Positions 1 through 7,726 are shown, numbered from the stretch's first letter. The stretch: DNA of 19,856 nt from an uncultured Collinsella sp. (GCA_900543515.1 UQRW01000037.1:1-19856); one strand, 5' to 3'. Notes: generated by a model from the letters alone, not told the origin. Numbers and translations are program-made.

Positions 1-45
1 ACCCTCGTTCGGTCAGGCGCGCCGCCGCGTTGCTGCTTTGTGCCG

Positions 46-51
46 TATAAT
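46..51 (+). promoter_or_regulatory. Candidate -10 box for hisS
   Basis: A perfect TATAAT lies 42 bases before the hisS ATG. No convincing -35 hexamer is seen at the right distance, so this is a tentative promoter call. Bases 1-93 show no gene. Confidence 0.4.
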
Positions 52-93
52 GTCCACTACCTATGACGCGATACAAAAGAAAGGTGTTTGCCC

Positions 94-1407
94 ATGCAGG
101 CACAGAAGGCGGAGGGAACCCGCGACCTTATCGGCGCCGAGATGCGCGCCTGGCAAAAGATGCAGCAGATTGCGGCCGGCGTGTTCGAGCCGTTTGGTTT
201 TAAACCCATCGAGACGCCCGCGATCGAGCAGGTTGACGTGTTTGTCCACGGTATCGGCCAGTCGACCGACGTCGTGCGCAAGGAAATGTTCCGCGTGTTC
301 AGCGGTGCCAACCTGGAGCGCGTCTTTACCGAGGGCACCGACACCAAACTCAAGCCCAAGCAGCGCCTGGCACTTCGCCCCGAGGGCACGGCCGGCGTGG
401 TGCGCGCCGTCGTCGAGAACAATCTGGTGCCCCAGGGCTCCACGCCGTTTAAGGCTTACTACGCCGAGGCCATGTTCCGCGGCGAGCGTCCCCAGAAGGG
501 CCGCCTGCGCCAGTTCCACCAGGTGGGCATCGAGTGGCTCGGCGCTCCCGATCCGGCGGCAGACGCCGAGTGCATCATCATGCTCATGGAGTTCTACAAG
601 CGCCTGGGCTTCGATCTTTCCAAGCTTCGTCTGCTCATCAACTCGATGGGTGACGCCCAGTGCCGTCCGGCTTACCGCGAGCAGGTCAAGCAGTTCATCC
701 TCGATCACGCAGACGAGATGTGTGACGAGTGCCGCGAGCGCGCCGAGCTCAACCCGCTGCGTGCCTTCGACTGCAAGAACGACCACTGCCGCGAGATCAT
801 GGCCGAGGCTCCGCTGATGGGTGACAACCTGTGCGATGAGTGCCGCGAGCACTACGAGCAGGTCAAGCGCTATCTGGATGCCGCCGGTATCGAGTATGTC
901 GAGGATCCCACCTTGGTGCGCGGCCTGGACTACTACACCCGTACTGTCTTTGAGGTCGAGGCCCCTGGCGCCGGCGTCGGCTCCATCGGCGGCGGCGGCC
1001 GCTACGATGGCCTGGTCGAGCTCGAGGGTGGCAAGCCCACGGCGGGCGTCGGCTTTGCTGTCGGTTTTGAGCGCGCCCTGCTGGCCCTGCAGGCCTTTGG
1101 CAGCGATTTGGGTGCCGATGAGGCCCCGTGCGTCTATGTCGCCAACGCCGGCAAGGAGCTGCGTCAGAACGTCTTTGCCATTACGCAGGAGCTTCGCGCC
1201 GCAGGTATCGTGACCGAGGCCGACTATCAGGGTCGTTCGCTCAAGGCCCAGTTTAAGCAAGCCGATAAGGTAGGCGCCAAGCTCATCTTGGTCCTGGGTG
1301 GCGACGAGCTTGCCGCCGGCAAGGTCAAAGTGCGCGACATGCAGAGCCATGACGAGGTGCTCGCCGATCTGGACAACGTCGTCGAGGCGGTTCGCGAGCG
1401 CCTGTAG
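94..1407 (+). CDS. hisS: Histidyl-tRNA synthetase
   Basis: Charges tRNA-His with histidine in the cytoplasm using ATP; a class II aminoacyl-tRNA synthetase. The 437-residue product has the class II motif 2 region (FRGERPQKGRLRQFHQ), the histidine-specific loop LVRGLDYYTRTVFEV, and a motif 3 region (GGGRYDGLVE, then GVGFAVGFERAL). The last ~100 residues look like the usual alpha/beta anticodon-binding domain. Length is normal for bacterial HisRS. I chose the ATG at 94 because AAAGG sits 9 bases upstream; an in-frame TTG at 88 would be too close to that site. It appears to be monocistronic or the last gene of its unit: a 257-base gap with a hairpin separates it from ppc. No T-box-like leader is seen in the 93 bases upstream, but that view is truncated by the window edge. 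Confidence 0.97.
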   Translation: MQAQKAEGTRDLIGAEMRAWQKMQQIAAGVFEPFGFKPIETPAIEQVDVFVHGIGQSTDVVRKEMFRVFSGANLERVFTEGTDTKLKPKQRLALRPEGTAGVVRAVVENNLVPQGSTPFKAYYAEAMFRGERPQKGRLRQFHQVGIEWLGAPDPAADAECIIMLMEFYKRLGFDLSKLRLLINSMGDAQCRPAYREQVKQFILDHADEMCDECRERAELNPLRAFDCKNDHCREIMAEAPLMGDNLCDECREHYEQVKRYLDAAGIEYVEDPTLVRGLDYYTRTVFEVEAPGAGVGSIGGGGRYDGLVELEGGKPTAGVGFAVGFERALLALQAFGSDLGADEAPCVYVANAGKELRQNVFAITQELRAAGIVTEADYQGRSLKAQFKQADKVGAKLILVLGGDELAAGKVKVRDMQSHDEVLADLDNVVEAVRERL

Positions 1408-1464
1408 CGCATCTTTTTGAGCTTCGGGCCTGCTAACGTGCCCTGCTCATGGAGAGCGATTGTT

Positions 1465-1500
1465 ACGGGGGTGTTTCGCTTTTATGCGGAATGCCCCCGT
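1465..1500 (+). terminator. Hairpin downstream of hisS, possible terminator
   Basis: ACGGGGG (1465-1471) pairs with CCCCCGT (1494-1500). The stem continues inward with wobble pairs to a small TTTTAT loop. Only two T follow the stem, so it is a weak intrinsic terminator at best. Confidence 0.45.
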
Positions 1501-1560
1501 TTACGTATGCCGCCCACCGAGAAATACGACCATTTAGGGCAAAAACCTTTGCAATGCAGA

Positions 1561-1620
1561 AAATACTTTTGTGTGGTAAAGCGCAATCAGTGTCGAAAGT
1601 ATTTCTCAAGCGCCTATAAT
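1561..1620 (+). promoter_or_regulatory. ppc promoter region with inverted repeat
   Basis: AAATACTTT (1561-1569) and AAAGTATTT (1596-1604) form a perfect 9-bp inverted repeat with a 26-base spacer. The right arm lies about 10 bases upstream of a TATAAT box (1615-1620), overlapping where a -35 element would be. No good -35 hexamer is seen. The placement suggests a regulator site controlling ppc; no regulator can be named. A smaller dyad, GCAAA/TTTGC, lies at 1539-1552. Confidence 0.4.
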
Positions 1621-1664
1621 GAATACCGCATGTTACGTGCATAGAAGGAGGAATGGGAGGAAAC

Positions 1665-4478
1665 GTGGCTGAGAACCTAAGCAACCAGTCTGTACCCGAA
1701 GCCGCGGCGCGCGTCGCTGCCGTGGTCAACCGCCTCGTTAACCGAATCGGCTCGAATGCCGAGTCCAGGGAGCGTCTCGCCGAGATCGAGATCCCCGAGG
1801 AGCTGCGCGACAATCTGGCGCTGTTCTTGCGCCTGGAGCGCCGTGTGCTTAGCGAGTATGATCCCGAGATCGCGGACCTGTTCGACAAGATTTTGACAGC
1901 CGAGATTGTGGTCAATGCCGGCAACCCCGGTACCTGCGCTGCCGACGAAGCCGTCGACGAGCAGGGCGTGCCCACCGCCGACGAGCCCACTGCCGTGGCA
2001 TTTCGTGAGGTCGTCGATTTGATCGACAGCCTGCCGCTCGATAAGCAGCAGGTCATCGTTCGCGCCTTTACGAGCTTTTTCCATCTGGCAAACCTGTCGG
2101 AGGAGAACTACCGTGTGGCGCAGCTGCGCGAGCGCGAGGCCGGTGCGTCGACCGATACCGAGGTCGATCCTGCCAACGAGCTTACCGTTGCCTATCACCA
2201 GCTGGTGAATGAGCTGGGTGTCGAGGGTGCCAACGAGCTGCTCGACAAGCTCGAGTTCCACCCTGTCTTTACCGCACATCCCACCGAGGCCCGTCGTAAG
2301 GCCGTCGAGGGCAAGATCCGCCGTATCTCCAACCTGCTGGAGGAGCGTCCGCGTCTGGGCGGCTCCGACCTGGTGGAGAACGAGCGCCATATGCTGCAGG
2401 AGATCGACGCCCTGGTGCGTACGAGTCCCATCGCGCTCAAGAAGCCCACGCCGGTCGAGGAAGCCGATACCATCATCGACATCTTCGATAACACGCTGTT
2501 CGACGTTATCCCCGTTATCTATCGTCGTTTTGACGATTGGGTGCTGGGCGACAAGGCCGGTACTGTGCCGCCGCTGTGCCCGGCGTTCTTCCATCCCGGC
2601 AGCTGGATCGGTTCCGACCGCGACGGTAACCCCAACGTCACCGCCAAGGTGAGCCGTGAGGTCGCCGCCAAGTACTTTACGCACATGGTGCTCAAGCTCG
2701 AGGACAAGTGCCGCCACATCGGCCGCAACCTCACGCTCGAGGCTACCTACAGCAAGCCGTCGGCCGAGCTCATTAACCTGTGGAACCATCAGGTCGAGAT
2801 GAGCCCTCGTTACACGGCCCGCGCCGAGCTGATCTCCGAGCACGAGCCGCATCGCGCCGTCATGCTCGTCATGGCCGACCGCCTGAACGCCACCGTCCGT
2901 CGTATCACCGACACCATGTACCACAGCGCCGATGAGTTCCTGGAGGACCTGCGCGTCGTCCAGCGCTCGCTGGCCGCCTGCGGTGCCGTCCGTGCTGCCT
3001 ACGGCCCGGTCCAGACCATCATCTGGCAGGTCGAGTCCTTCGGCTTCCATATGGTCGAGATGGAGTTCCGTCAGCACTCCGTGGTGCATGCCCGCGCCCT
3101 TAAGGATATCCACGAGAACGGTATCCATGGCGACCTGCAGCCCATGACGCGCGAGGTCATCGATACCTTCCGCGCTATCGGCTCCATCCAAAAGCGCTAC
3201 GGCAAGAAGATGGCGCACCGCTACATCATCTCGTTTACCAAGAGCGCTCAGCATGTGGCCGACGTCTTTGAGCTGGCGCACCTGTCCTTTGCACACGAGG
3301 AGGATGTCCCCGAGCTCGACGTGATCCCGTTGTTCGAGCAGCTCGAGGACCTCGAGGGCTGCGTCGACGTGCTCGATCAGATGCTTACGCTGCCCGTGGT
3401 GCAAAAGCGCCTTGCCCAGACCAACCGCCGCATGGAGGTCATGCTGGGCTATTCCGACTCTTCCAAGGATGCCGGTCCTACCACGGCCATGCTCGCGCTG
3501 CACTCCGCGCAGGAGCGCATCGCCAAGTGGGCAGAGAAGAACGATATCGACCTGGTGCTCATGCACGGTCGCGGCGGTGCCGTGGGCCGTGGCGGCGGCC
3601 CGGCCAACAAGGCCGTGCTGGCGCAGCCCAAGGGTTCGGTCAACTGCTTCTTTAAGCTTACCGAGCAGGGCGAGGTCATCTTTGCCCGTTACGGTAACCG
3701 CACGCTGGCTCAGCGCCATGTTGAGTCCGTTGCTGCCGCAACGCTTTTGCAGTCGGCCCCGAGTGTCGAGAAGACCAACACCGAGACCACGCAGAAGTTC
3801 TGGGATATGGCCGAGAAGCTCAACACCGCAAGCCACGAGCGCTATCTGGACCTGCTGAACACCGAGGACTTTACGCCATGGTTCTCGACCGTGACGCCGC
3901 TGACCGAGGTCGGTCTGCTGCCGATCGGCTCGCGTCCCGCCAAGCGCGGCTTGGGTGCCAAGTCGCTCGACGACCTGCGTACCATCCCGTGGATCTTCAG
4001 CTGGAGCCAGGCGCGCATTAACCTGGCCGCTTGGTACGGTCTGGGCACCGCCTGCGAGCAGCTTGGCGATCTTGACCAGCTCAAGGCTGCCTACCAGGAG
4101 TGGCCGTTCTTCCGCACCTTTATCGACAACATCGAGATGTCGATCGCCAAGACCGACCAGCGCATCGCCAAGATGTATCTGCACCTGGGCGATCGCCAGG
4201 ATCTGTCCGAGAAGGTCTTCACCGAGATGCAGCTCACGCGTAAGTGGGTCCTTGCCATCGTCGGTGATGAGTGGCCGCTGCAGCGTCGCCGCGTGCTCGG
4301 TTGCGCCGTCCGCGTGCGCAACCCCTACGTCGACGCCCTGTCCATCGCCCAGGTCCGCGCCCTTCGCGAGGTGCGTATGAACCAGGACGAGATGGCCGAG
4401 GAGAAGAAGGCCGAGTACATGAGCCTGATTCTTTCGACTGTGACCGGCGTCTCGGCAGGATTGCAGAACACGGGGTAA
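1665..4478 (+). CDS. ppc: Phosphoenolpyruvate carboxylase
   Basis: Carboxylates PEP with bicarbonate to oxaloacetate, the anaplerotic feed to aspartate and C4 acids; cytoplasmic. The ~937-residue product carries the family signatures: FHPVFTAHPTEARRKAV with the catalytic histidine near residue 205, VMLGYSDSSKDAG near 590-600, LMHGRGGAVGRGGGP near 630-645, and the C-terminal QNTG. The catalytic histidine sits ~65 residues later than in the E. coli enzyme, so the N-terminal part is longer. The start is uncertain. The ATG at 1653 has AAGGAGG only one base upstream. The GTG at 1665 has GGAGG four bases upstream and gives MAENLSNQS, so I prefer the GTG. A large nested inverted repeat begins 23 bases after the stop and probably ends the transcript. 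Confidence 0.96.
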   Translation: MAENLSNQSVPEAAARVAAVVNRLVNRIGSNAESRERLAEIEIPEELRDNLALFLRLERRVLSEYDPEIADLFDKILTAEIVVNAGNPGTCAADEAVDEQGVPTADEPTAVAFREVVDLIDSLPLDKQQVIVRAFTSFFHLANLSEENYRVAQLREREAGASTDTEVDPANELTVAYHQLVNELGVEGANELLDKLEFHPVFTAHPTEARRKAVEGKIRRISNLLEERPRLGGSDLVENERHMLQEIDALVRTSPIALKKPTPVEEADTIIDIFDNTLFDVIPVIYRRFDDWVLGDKAGTVPPLCPAFFHPGSWIGSDRDGNPNVTAKVSREVAAKYFTHMVLKLEDKCRHIGRNLTLEATYSKPSAELINLWNHQVEMSPRYTARAELISEHEPHRAVMLVMADRLNATVRRITDTMYHSADEFLEDLRVVQRSLAACGAVRAAYGPVQTIIWQVESFGFHMVEMEFRQHSVVHARALKDIHENGIHGDLQPMTREVIDTFRAIGSIQKRYGKKMAHRYIISFTKSAQHVADVFELAHLSFAHEEDVPELDVIPLFEQLEDLEGCVDVLDQMLTLPVVQKRLAQTNRRMEVMLGYSDSSKDAGPTTAMLALHSAQERIAKWAEKNDIDLVLMHGRGGAVGRGGGPANKAVLAQPKGSVNCFFKLTEQGEVIFARYGNRTLAQRHVESVAAATLLQSAPSVEKTNTETTQKFWDMAEKLNTASHERYLDLLNTEDFTPWFSTVTPLTEVGLLPIGSRPAKRGLGAKSLDDLRTIPWIFSWSQARINLAAWYGLGTACEQLGDLDQLKAAYQEWPFFRTFIDNIEMSIAKTDQRIAKMYLHLGDRQDLSEKVFTEMQLTRKWVLAIVGDEWPLQRRRVLGCAVRVRNPYVDALSIAQVRALREVRMNQDEMAEEKKAEYMSLILSTVTGVSAGLQNTG

Positions 4479-4501
4479 TCGATAGCCCTGTGGCTCTCAC
4501 C

Positions 4502-4628
4502 GGGGCCCGATGGGTTTCCCTCTGAATGCGTCCTCGCACTTGAAGCCCCCTTATCCTGCTCCTTCGGAGCTGCGGATAAGGGGGCTTCGTGCTGCGGAAT
4601 GCATTCAGAGGGAAACCCATCGGGCCCC
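4502..4628. repeat. Nested inverted repeat (copy 1), probable terminator of ppc
   Basis: Three concentric dyads. The outer arms (4502-4529 and 4601-4628) are a perfect 28-bp inverted repeat. The inner arms, GAAGCCCCCTTATCC (4542-4556) and its complement (4574-4588), are a perfect 15-bp stem. The tip is GCTCC-TTC-GGAGC (4558-4570). Between outer and inner stems are two unpaired 12-nt linkers, GTCCTCGCACTT (4530-4541) and GTGCTGCGGAAT (4589-4600). The element starts 23 bases after ppc, and the inner stem resembles an intrinsic terminator core without a long T run. The same architecture recurs at 7445-7559. Confidence 0.9.
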
Positions 4629-4631
4629 TTC

Positions 4632-4779
4632 GTCCTCGGTCTTCAGGGATTGGGGCTGAAGGGGATAATGGCGCGCTTCGCGCTTAATGTGGAGTGCGGC
4701 GAGGGCTTCTTGCGTCCTGCGGAGTGTGCCTAAAAGTAAACTAATGGCGGGCCCTGCGATGTCCGGTCTTCGGCGGATC
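4632..4779. repeat. Decayed relative of the nested repeat
   Basis: Two linker-like 12-mers, GTCCTCGGTCTT (4632-4643) and GTCCTGCGGAGT (4714-4725), flank a stretch whose midpoint holds GCGCG-CTT-CGCGC (4671-4683). Bases 4714-4779 also align as an imperfect direct repeat of 4589-4650, sharing CTGCGGA, AAAC, CGGGCCC and GGTCTTC in the same order. No complementary outer stem remains. This looks like a degenerate tandem copy; I am moderately unsure. Confidence 0.45.
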
Positions 4780-4988
4780 AGCCGCTGGGTGAGGGTGGTG
4801 CTTGGGGCGACGTGCAAAAAACGGAGTTTTCAGCAGCCAAAGATTGATGCATAAGGCCATAGCCGGCTTTCGCTGCCTTTGTTGATGCTTTTGCACGACG
4901 ATTGGGCTTTGGCGACGATCATATATGGCTGGTTTCTCGCCGCATGCTATCCAGATGGGTCGAGTCATGAGGACTATCTACCTTTTGA

Positions 4989-5011
4989 AAGATTTTTGGC
5001 ACCAAAATCTT
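4989..5011. promoter_or_regulatory. 23-bp near-perfect palindrome
   Basis: AAGATTTT (4989-4996) and AAAATCTT (5004-5011) flank the 7-base centre TGGCACC. It could be a regulator site or a small hairpin. It is ~350 bases upstream of larA, so a link to larA is only a guess. Confidence 0.4.
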
Positions 5012-5052
5012 ATCCCGCGATGCTGAATACTCGCAAAAATGCACGCTCCGGA

Positions 5053-5063
5053 GGGTACTACCC
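5053..5063. promoter_or_regulatory. Short palindrome upstream of larA
   Basis: GGGTACTACCC is a perfect 11-bp dyad (GGGTA-C-TACCC). It lies ~30 bases before the TTATGCAA direct repeats. Function unknown. Confidence 0.25.
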
Positions 5064-5091
5064 AGTTATGGCCAGAAATCCATGCGCCATC

Positions 5092-5120
5092 TTATGCAAT
5101 TAATTAACGAATTTATGCAA
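5092..5120. promoter_or_regulatory. TTATGCAA direct repeats, 21-bp period
   Basis: TTATGCAA occurs at 5092-5099 and again at 5113-5120, with AT-rich TTAATTAA between. The 21-base offset is two helical turns, which would put two bound proteins on the same face of the DNA. This is a candidate site for a regulator of larA; chance cannot be excluded. Confidence 0.35.
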
Positions 5121-5178
5121 AATGGCTTACGTGCGTACGTCTCGGACTAGATGTTTGCCTCGGCGCTGCGTAAATCAT

Positions 5179-5202
5179 CCTGTCTATAGTGTCTTTGACA
5201 GG
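5179..5202. promoter_or_regulatory. Dyad around a TATAGT box
   Basis: CCTGTC (5179-5184) and GACAGG (5197-5202) form a 6-bp inverted repeat around TATAGT (5185-5190). The same hexamer serves as candidate -10 before larB and lacI here. Weak evidence for a larA promoter/operator. Confidence 0.25.
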
Positions 5203-5359
5203 CGGCTGCGGTCCCGTTTGGGATCGTGGCCGTTTTGTTGTGGGTCAAATATGAACGTTGTGTTAATGAGTCGGTGGACGGTGGTGTTTTTCGGTGAGCG
5301 GCGTATCCTTCCAACGGTTTATCTAGTGTGTCAGTTGAAAAGGAAGAGGGCGCTCGTCA

Positions 5360-6637
5360 TTGTTTGAATGTGAACTGCCGTTTGACCACAAGACGTTGCA
5401 TCTGGAGCTCGAGGATAAGAACTTCGCGGGTGTGATGGAAGGTCATCAAAACGAGTTTAAGACCACGAAATCGCAGGAAGAGCTGGTAGAGGAGTCGCTT
5501 GCCAACCCTTATGGCTCGCCGTCGCTCGAGGAGCTTTGTGCTGGCAAGAAGGATATTGTCATTATTAGCTCCGATCATACGCGTCCCGTTCCCTCGCGTG
5601 TGACGATGCCTATTCTGCTGCATCACATCCATTCCGCTGCGCCCGAGGCTCGCGTGCGCATTTTGGTTGCTACGGGTATGCATCGTCCGTCGACGCATGA
5701 GGAACTCGTCAACAAGTACGGCGAGGAGATCGTTGCCAACGAGGAAATCGTTATGCACGTCGCGACTGACGACAGCATGATGAAAAAGATCGGCACCCTG
5801 CCTTCTGGTGGCGAGTGCATCATCAACAAGATTGCCGCCGATTGCGATCTGCTGCTTGCCGAGGGCTTTATTGAGCCGCACTTCTTTGCCGGTTTCTCTG
5901 GTAGCCGCAAGTCCGTCTTGCCTGGCATCGCCAGCTACAAGACCATCATGTACAACCACAACGGTCAGTTTGTGAACGATTCCCATTCGCGTGCCGGCAA
6001 CCTGTGCCACAACCACGTGAGCGAGGACATGTTTGCCGCTGCCGAGATGGCTCACCTTGCCTTTGTGCTCAACGTGGTGCTCAACGGCAAGCATGAGGTT
6101 ATCGGCTCCTTTGCAGGCGACATCCATAAGGCACACGAGGCTGGCTGCGAGTTCGTGAAGAGCCTTGCCGGCGTTGAGCCCGTCGAGTGCGAGATCGCCA
6201 TCACCACCAACGGCGGCTACCCGCTCGACCAGAACATCTATCAGGCCGTGAAGGGCATGTGCTCTGCCGAGGCCACGCTTCCCGAGGGCGGCGTGATCAT
6301 CGACGTCGCCGGTTGTGCCGACGGCCACGGTGGCGAGGGCTTCTATCACAACATCGCCGACAACGATCCGGCGGAGTTTGAGCGTGCCTGCATCGACCGT
6401 CCTAAGGACGAGACCCTGCCCGACCAGTGGACGAGCCAGATCTTTGCCCGCATCCTGGCGCATCACCCTGTGATCATGGTCACCGACCTGTGCGATCACC
6501 AGATGATCAAGGATATGCACATGACGCCGGTCAACACCCTCGATGAGGCGCTCAAGCTCGCCTTTGAGATGAAGGGTGCCGATGCCAAGGTGGCCGTCAT
6601 TCCCGATGGCCTGGGCGTTGTCGTCGCTCAGCACTAG
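5360..6637 (+). CDS. larA: Lactate racemase (nickel-pincer enzyme)
   Basis: Interconverts L- and D-lactate by hydride transfer on a nickel-pincer nucleotide cofactor; cytoplasmic. The 425-residue product matches Lactobacillus plantarum LarA closely along its length. The known functional residues fall at the same numbers: Arg75 (SSDHTRPVPS), His108 (ATGMHRPST), His174, the cofactor-binding Lys184 (GFSGSRKSVLPG) and His200. It lacks only a few C-terminal positions of uncertain importance. The start is TTG at 5360: no ATG or GTG lies between it and the in-frame stop at 5336, and a GGAAGAGGG purine run ends 9 bases upstream. larD follows after 49 bases on the same strand. The cofactor genes larB and larC lie on the other strand beyond it. 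Confidence 0.96.
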   Translation: MFECELPFDHKTLHLELEDKNFAGVMEGHQNEFKTTKSQEELVEESLANPYGSPSLEELCAGKKDIVIISSDHTRPVPSRVTMPILLHHIHSAAPEARVRILVATGMHRPSTHEELVNKYGEEIVANEEIVMHVATDDSMMKKIGTLPSGGECIINKIAADCDLLLAEGFIEPHFFAGFSGSRKSVLPGIASYKTIMYNHNGQFVNDSHSRAGNLCHNHVSEDMFAAAEMAHLAFVLNVVLNGKHEVIGSFAGDIHKAHEAGCEFVKSLAGVEPVECEIAITTNGGYPLDQNIYQAVKGMCSAEATLPEGGVIIDVAGCADGHGGEGFYHNIADNDPAEFERACIDRPKDETLPDQWTSQIFARILAHHPVIMVTDLCDHQMIKDMHMTPVNTLDEALKLAFEMKGADAKVAVIPDGLGVVVAQH

Positions 6638-6646
6638 TACGCGGCC

Positions 6647-6661
6647 TAAACGAATCGTTTA
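6647..6661. promoter_or_regulatory. Palindrome in the larA-larD gap
   Basis: TAAACGAATCGTTTA is a 15-base perfect dyad (6-bp arms, 3-base centre), 9 bases after the larA stop and 25 before larD. It could be an operator, a processing hairpin or chance. Confidence 0.3.
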
Positions 6662-6686
6662 TAACCGACAAGAAAGATAAGGTTTT

Positions 6687-7418
6687 ATGCTTACCAAACT
6701 CCTCTGCGAATTCGGCGCAACGGCCCTCATGATCATCTTTGGCGTGGGCGTGCACTGCGATACCGTGCTCAAGGGCACCAAGTATCAGGGCTCCGGTCAC
6801 ATGTTTGCCATCACCACCTGGTCTTTTGGCATCTCGGTCTGCCTGTTTGTCTTTGGCGGCGCCGTGTGCATGAACCCCGCCATGGTGCTTGCCCAGTGCA
6901 TCGTAGGCCTGGTGCCGTGGAGCAGCTGCATCCCCTTCATGATTGCCGATATGCTCGGCGGCTTTGCGGGTGCCGTGATCGCGTGGTTGATGTATGCCGA
7001 TGAGTTCAAGGCTTCCGAGGGCGTCGTCGACCCTATTGCCCAGCGCAACATCTTCTCGACCAACCCTACTACCGAGGGCACGAACTATGCTCGCAACTTC
7101 TTCTGCGAGGCCATCTGCACCTTTGTGTTCATCAGCGCCATCCTTGCTGCCGCTAGCCGCGCCGGCGAGAACGTTTTGATGCTCGCCATCTGCGTCGGTC
7201 TGATCGTTTGGGCTGTTGGCATGGGCATGGGCGGCATCACCGGCTTCGCCATGAACCAGGCTCGTGACCTTGGTCCTCGCATGGCCTATCAGGTGCTGCC
7301 GATTAAGAACAAGGCTGACAACAACTGGAAGTACGGCCTGCTCGTTCCTGGCATCGCACCGTTTATCGGTGCCGCTCTGGCCGCGCTGTTTGTGCACGGT
7401 TTCTTGGGCATGTTCTAG
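6687..7418 (+). CDS. larD: Lactic acid / glycerol channel, aquaporin family (LarD-like)
   Basis: A 243-residue membrane channel of the MIP (aquaporin/glycerol facilitator) family, here probably a lactic acid channel as in the Lactobacillus lar operon. The opening (EFGATALMIIFGVGVHC, then LKGTKY) and the ITTW and VPGIAPFIGAA segments resemble LarD. About six hydrophobic segments plus two half-helices are visible. The first pore motif is intact (Asn63-Pro64-Ala65, in CMNPAMVLAQ). The second reads Asn190-Gln191-Ala192-Arg193-Asp194, so the usual proline is replaced by glutamine. The ATG has AAGG 5 bases upstream. It follows larA by 49 bases and is likely cotranscribed. A nested inverted repeat 27 bases past the stop probably ends the unit. 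Glycerol rather than lactate as substrate cannot be excluded. Confidence 0.88.
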   Translation: MLTKLLCEFGATALMIIFGVGVHCDTVLKGTKYQGSGHMFAITTWSFGISVCLFVFGGAVCMNPAMVLAQCIVGLVPWSSCIPFMIADMLGGFAGAVIAWLMYADEFKASEGVVDPIAQRNIFSTNPTTEGTNYARNFFCEAICTFVFISAILAAASRAGENVLMLAICVGLIVWAVGMGMGGITGFAMNQARDLGPRMAYQVLPIKNKADNNWKYGLLVPGIAPFIGAALAALFVHGFLGMF

Positions 7419-7444
7419 TCTGAGGCTACATAGTTGTCCGCTGG

Positions 7445-7559
7445 CCGCATGGGGTAACTTCCCAGCGCGTCCTCGGACATGAAAGAACCCCCGCTGCGCA
7501 CTTCGTGCGGCGGGGGTTCTTTCGTCCTGCGGAATGCGCTGGGAAGTTACCCCATGCGG
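7445..7559. repeat. Nested inverted repeat (copy 2), probable bidirectional terminator
   Basis: The outer arms (7445-7468 and 7536-7559) are a perfect 24-bp inverted repeat. Allowing a 7-base bulge, pairing extends outward through GTCCG. The inner arms GAAAGAACCCCCGC (7481-7494) and its complement (7510-7523) are perfect. The tip is CGCAC-TTC-GTGCG. The unpaired linkers, GTCCTCGGACAT (7469-7480) and GTCCTGCGGAAT (7524-7535), match those of copy 1 at 10/12 and 11/12 positions, whereas the stems differ. It lies between converging larD and tetR. Bases 7560-7726 hold nothing else recognisable. Confidence 0.9.
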
Positions 7560-7726
7560 ACAGCTGCGGGATCTTGGCCGCGTTGGAACAAGCAGCCCAA
7601 CATATAAATCTGAATTTGGATTTGGATGGGAGGGGCTTGTTGCTGTTGGGGGCGGTGAAGCGCGAGTGACACTTTGGGATGCGTGGCGCCCTGGGTTGGG
7701 GCGATGCTTTGGGATGATGTTCTTAC

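Larger units (their letters stand above)
4780..5359. other. Gene-free region upstream of larA
   Basis: No convincing gene is seen in these ~580 bases. The short open frames have no homology I recognise, no consistent ribosome binding site and poor codon character. GC content drops relative to the flanking genes. The stretch contains the small dyads and direct repeats listed separately and must contain the larA promoter. TTGACA (5195-5200) and TATAGT (5185-5190) both occur, but neither has a properly spaced partner. Confidence 0.6.

Noticed and set aside
1677..4184. An 835-codon open frame on the minus strand opposite ppc
   Set aside because: Antisense shadow of ppc with low-complexity, His/Gly/Leu-rich translation and no motif.
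4879..5103. A 74-codon plus-strand frame before larA
   Set aside because: No convincing ribosome binding site, no recognised family, and it runs through the palindromes. A real small protein cannot be fully excluded.
4479..5359. Insertion sequence or transposon remnant around the nested repeat
   Set aside because: No transposase fragment and no clear target-site duplication flanking the 28-bp arms.
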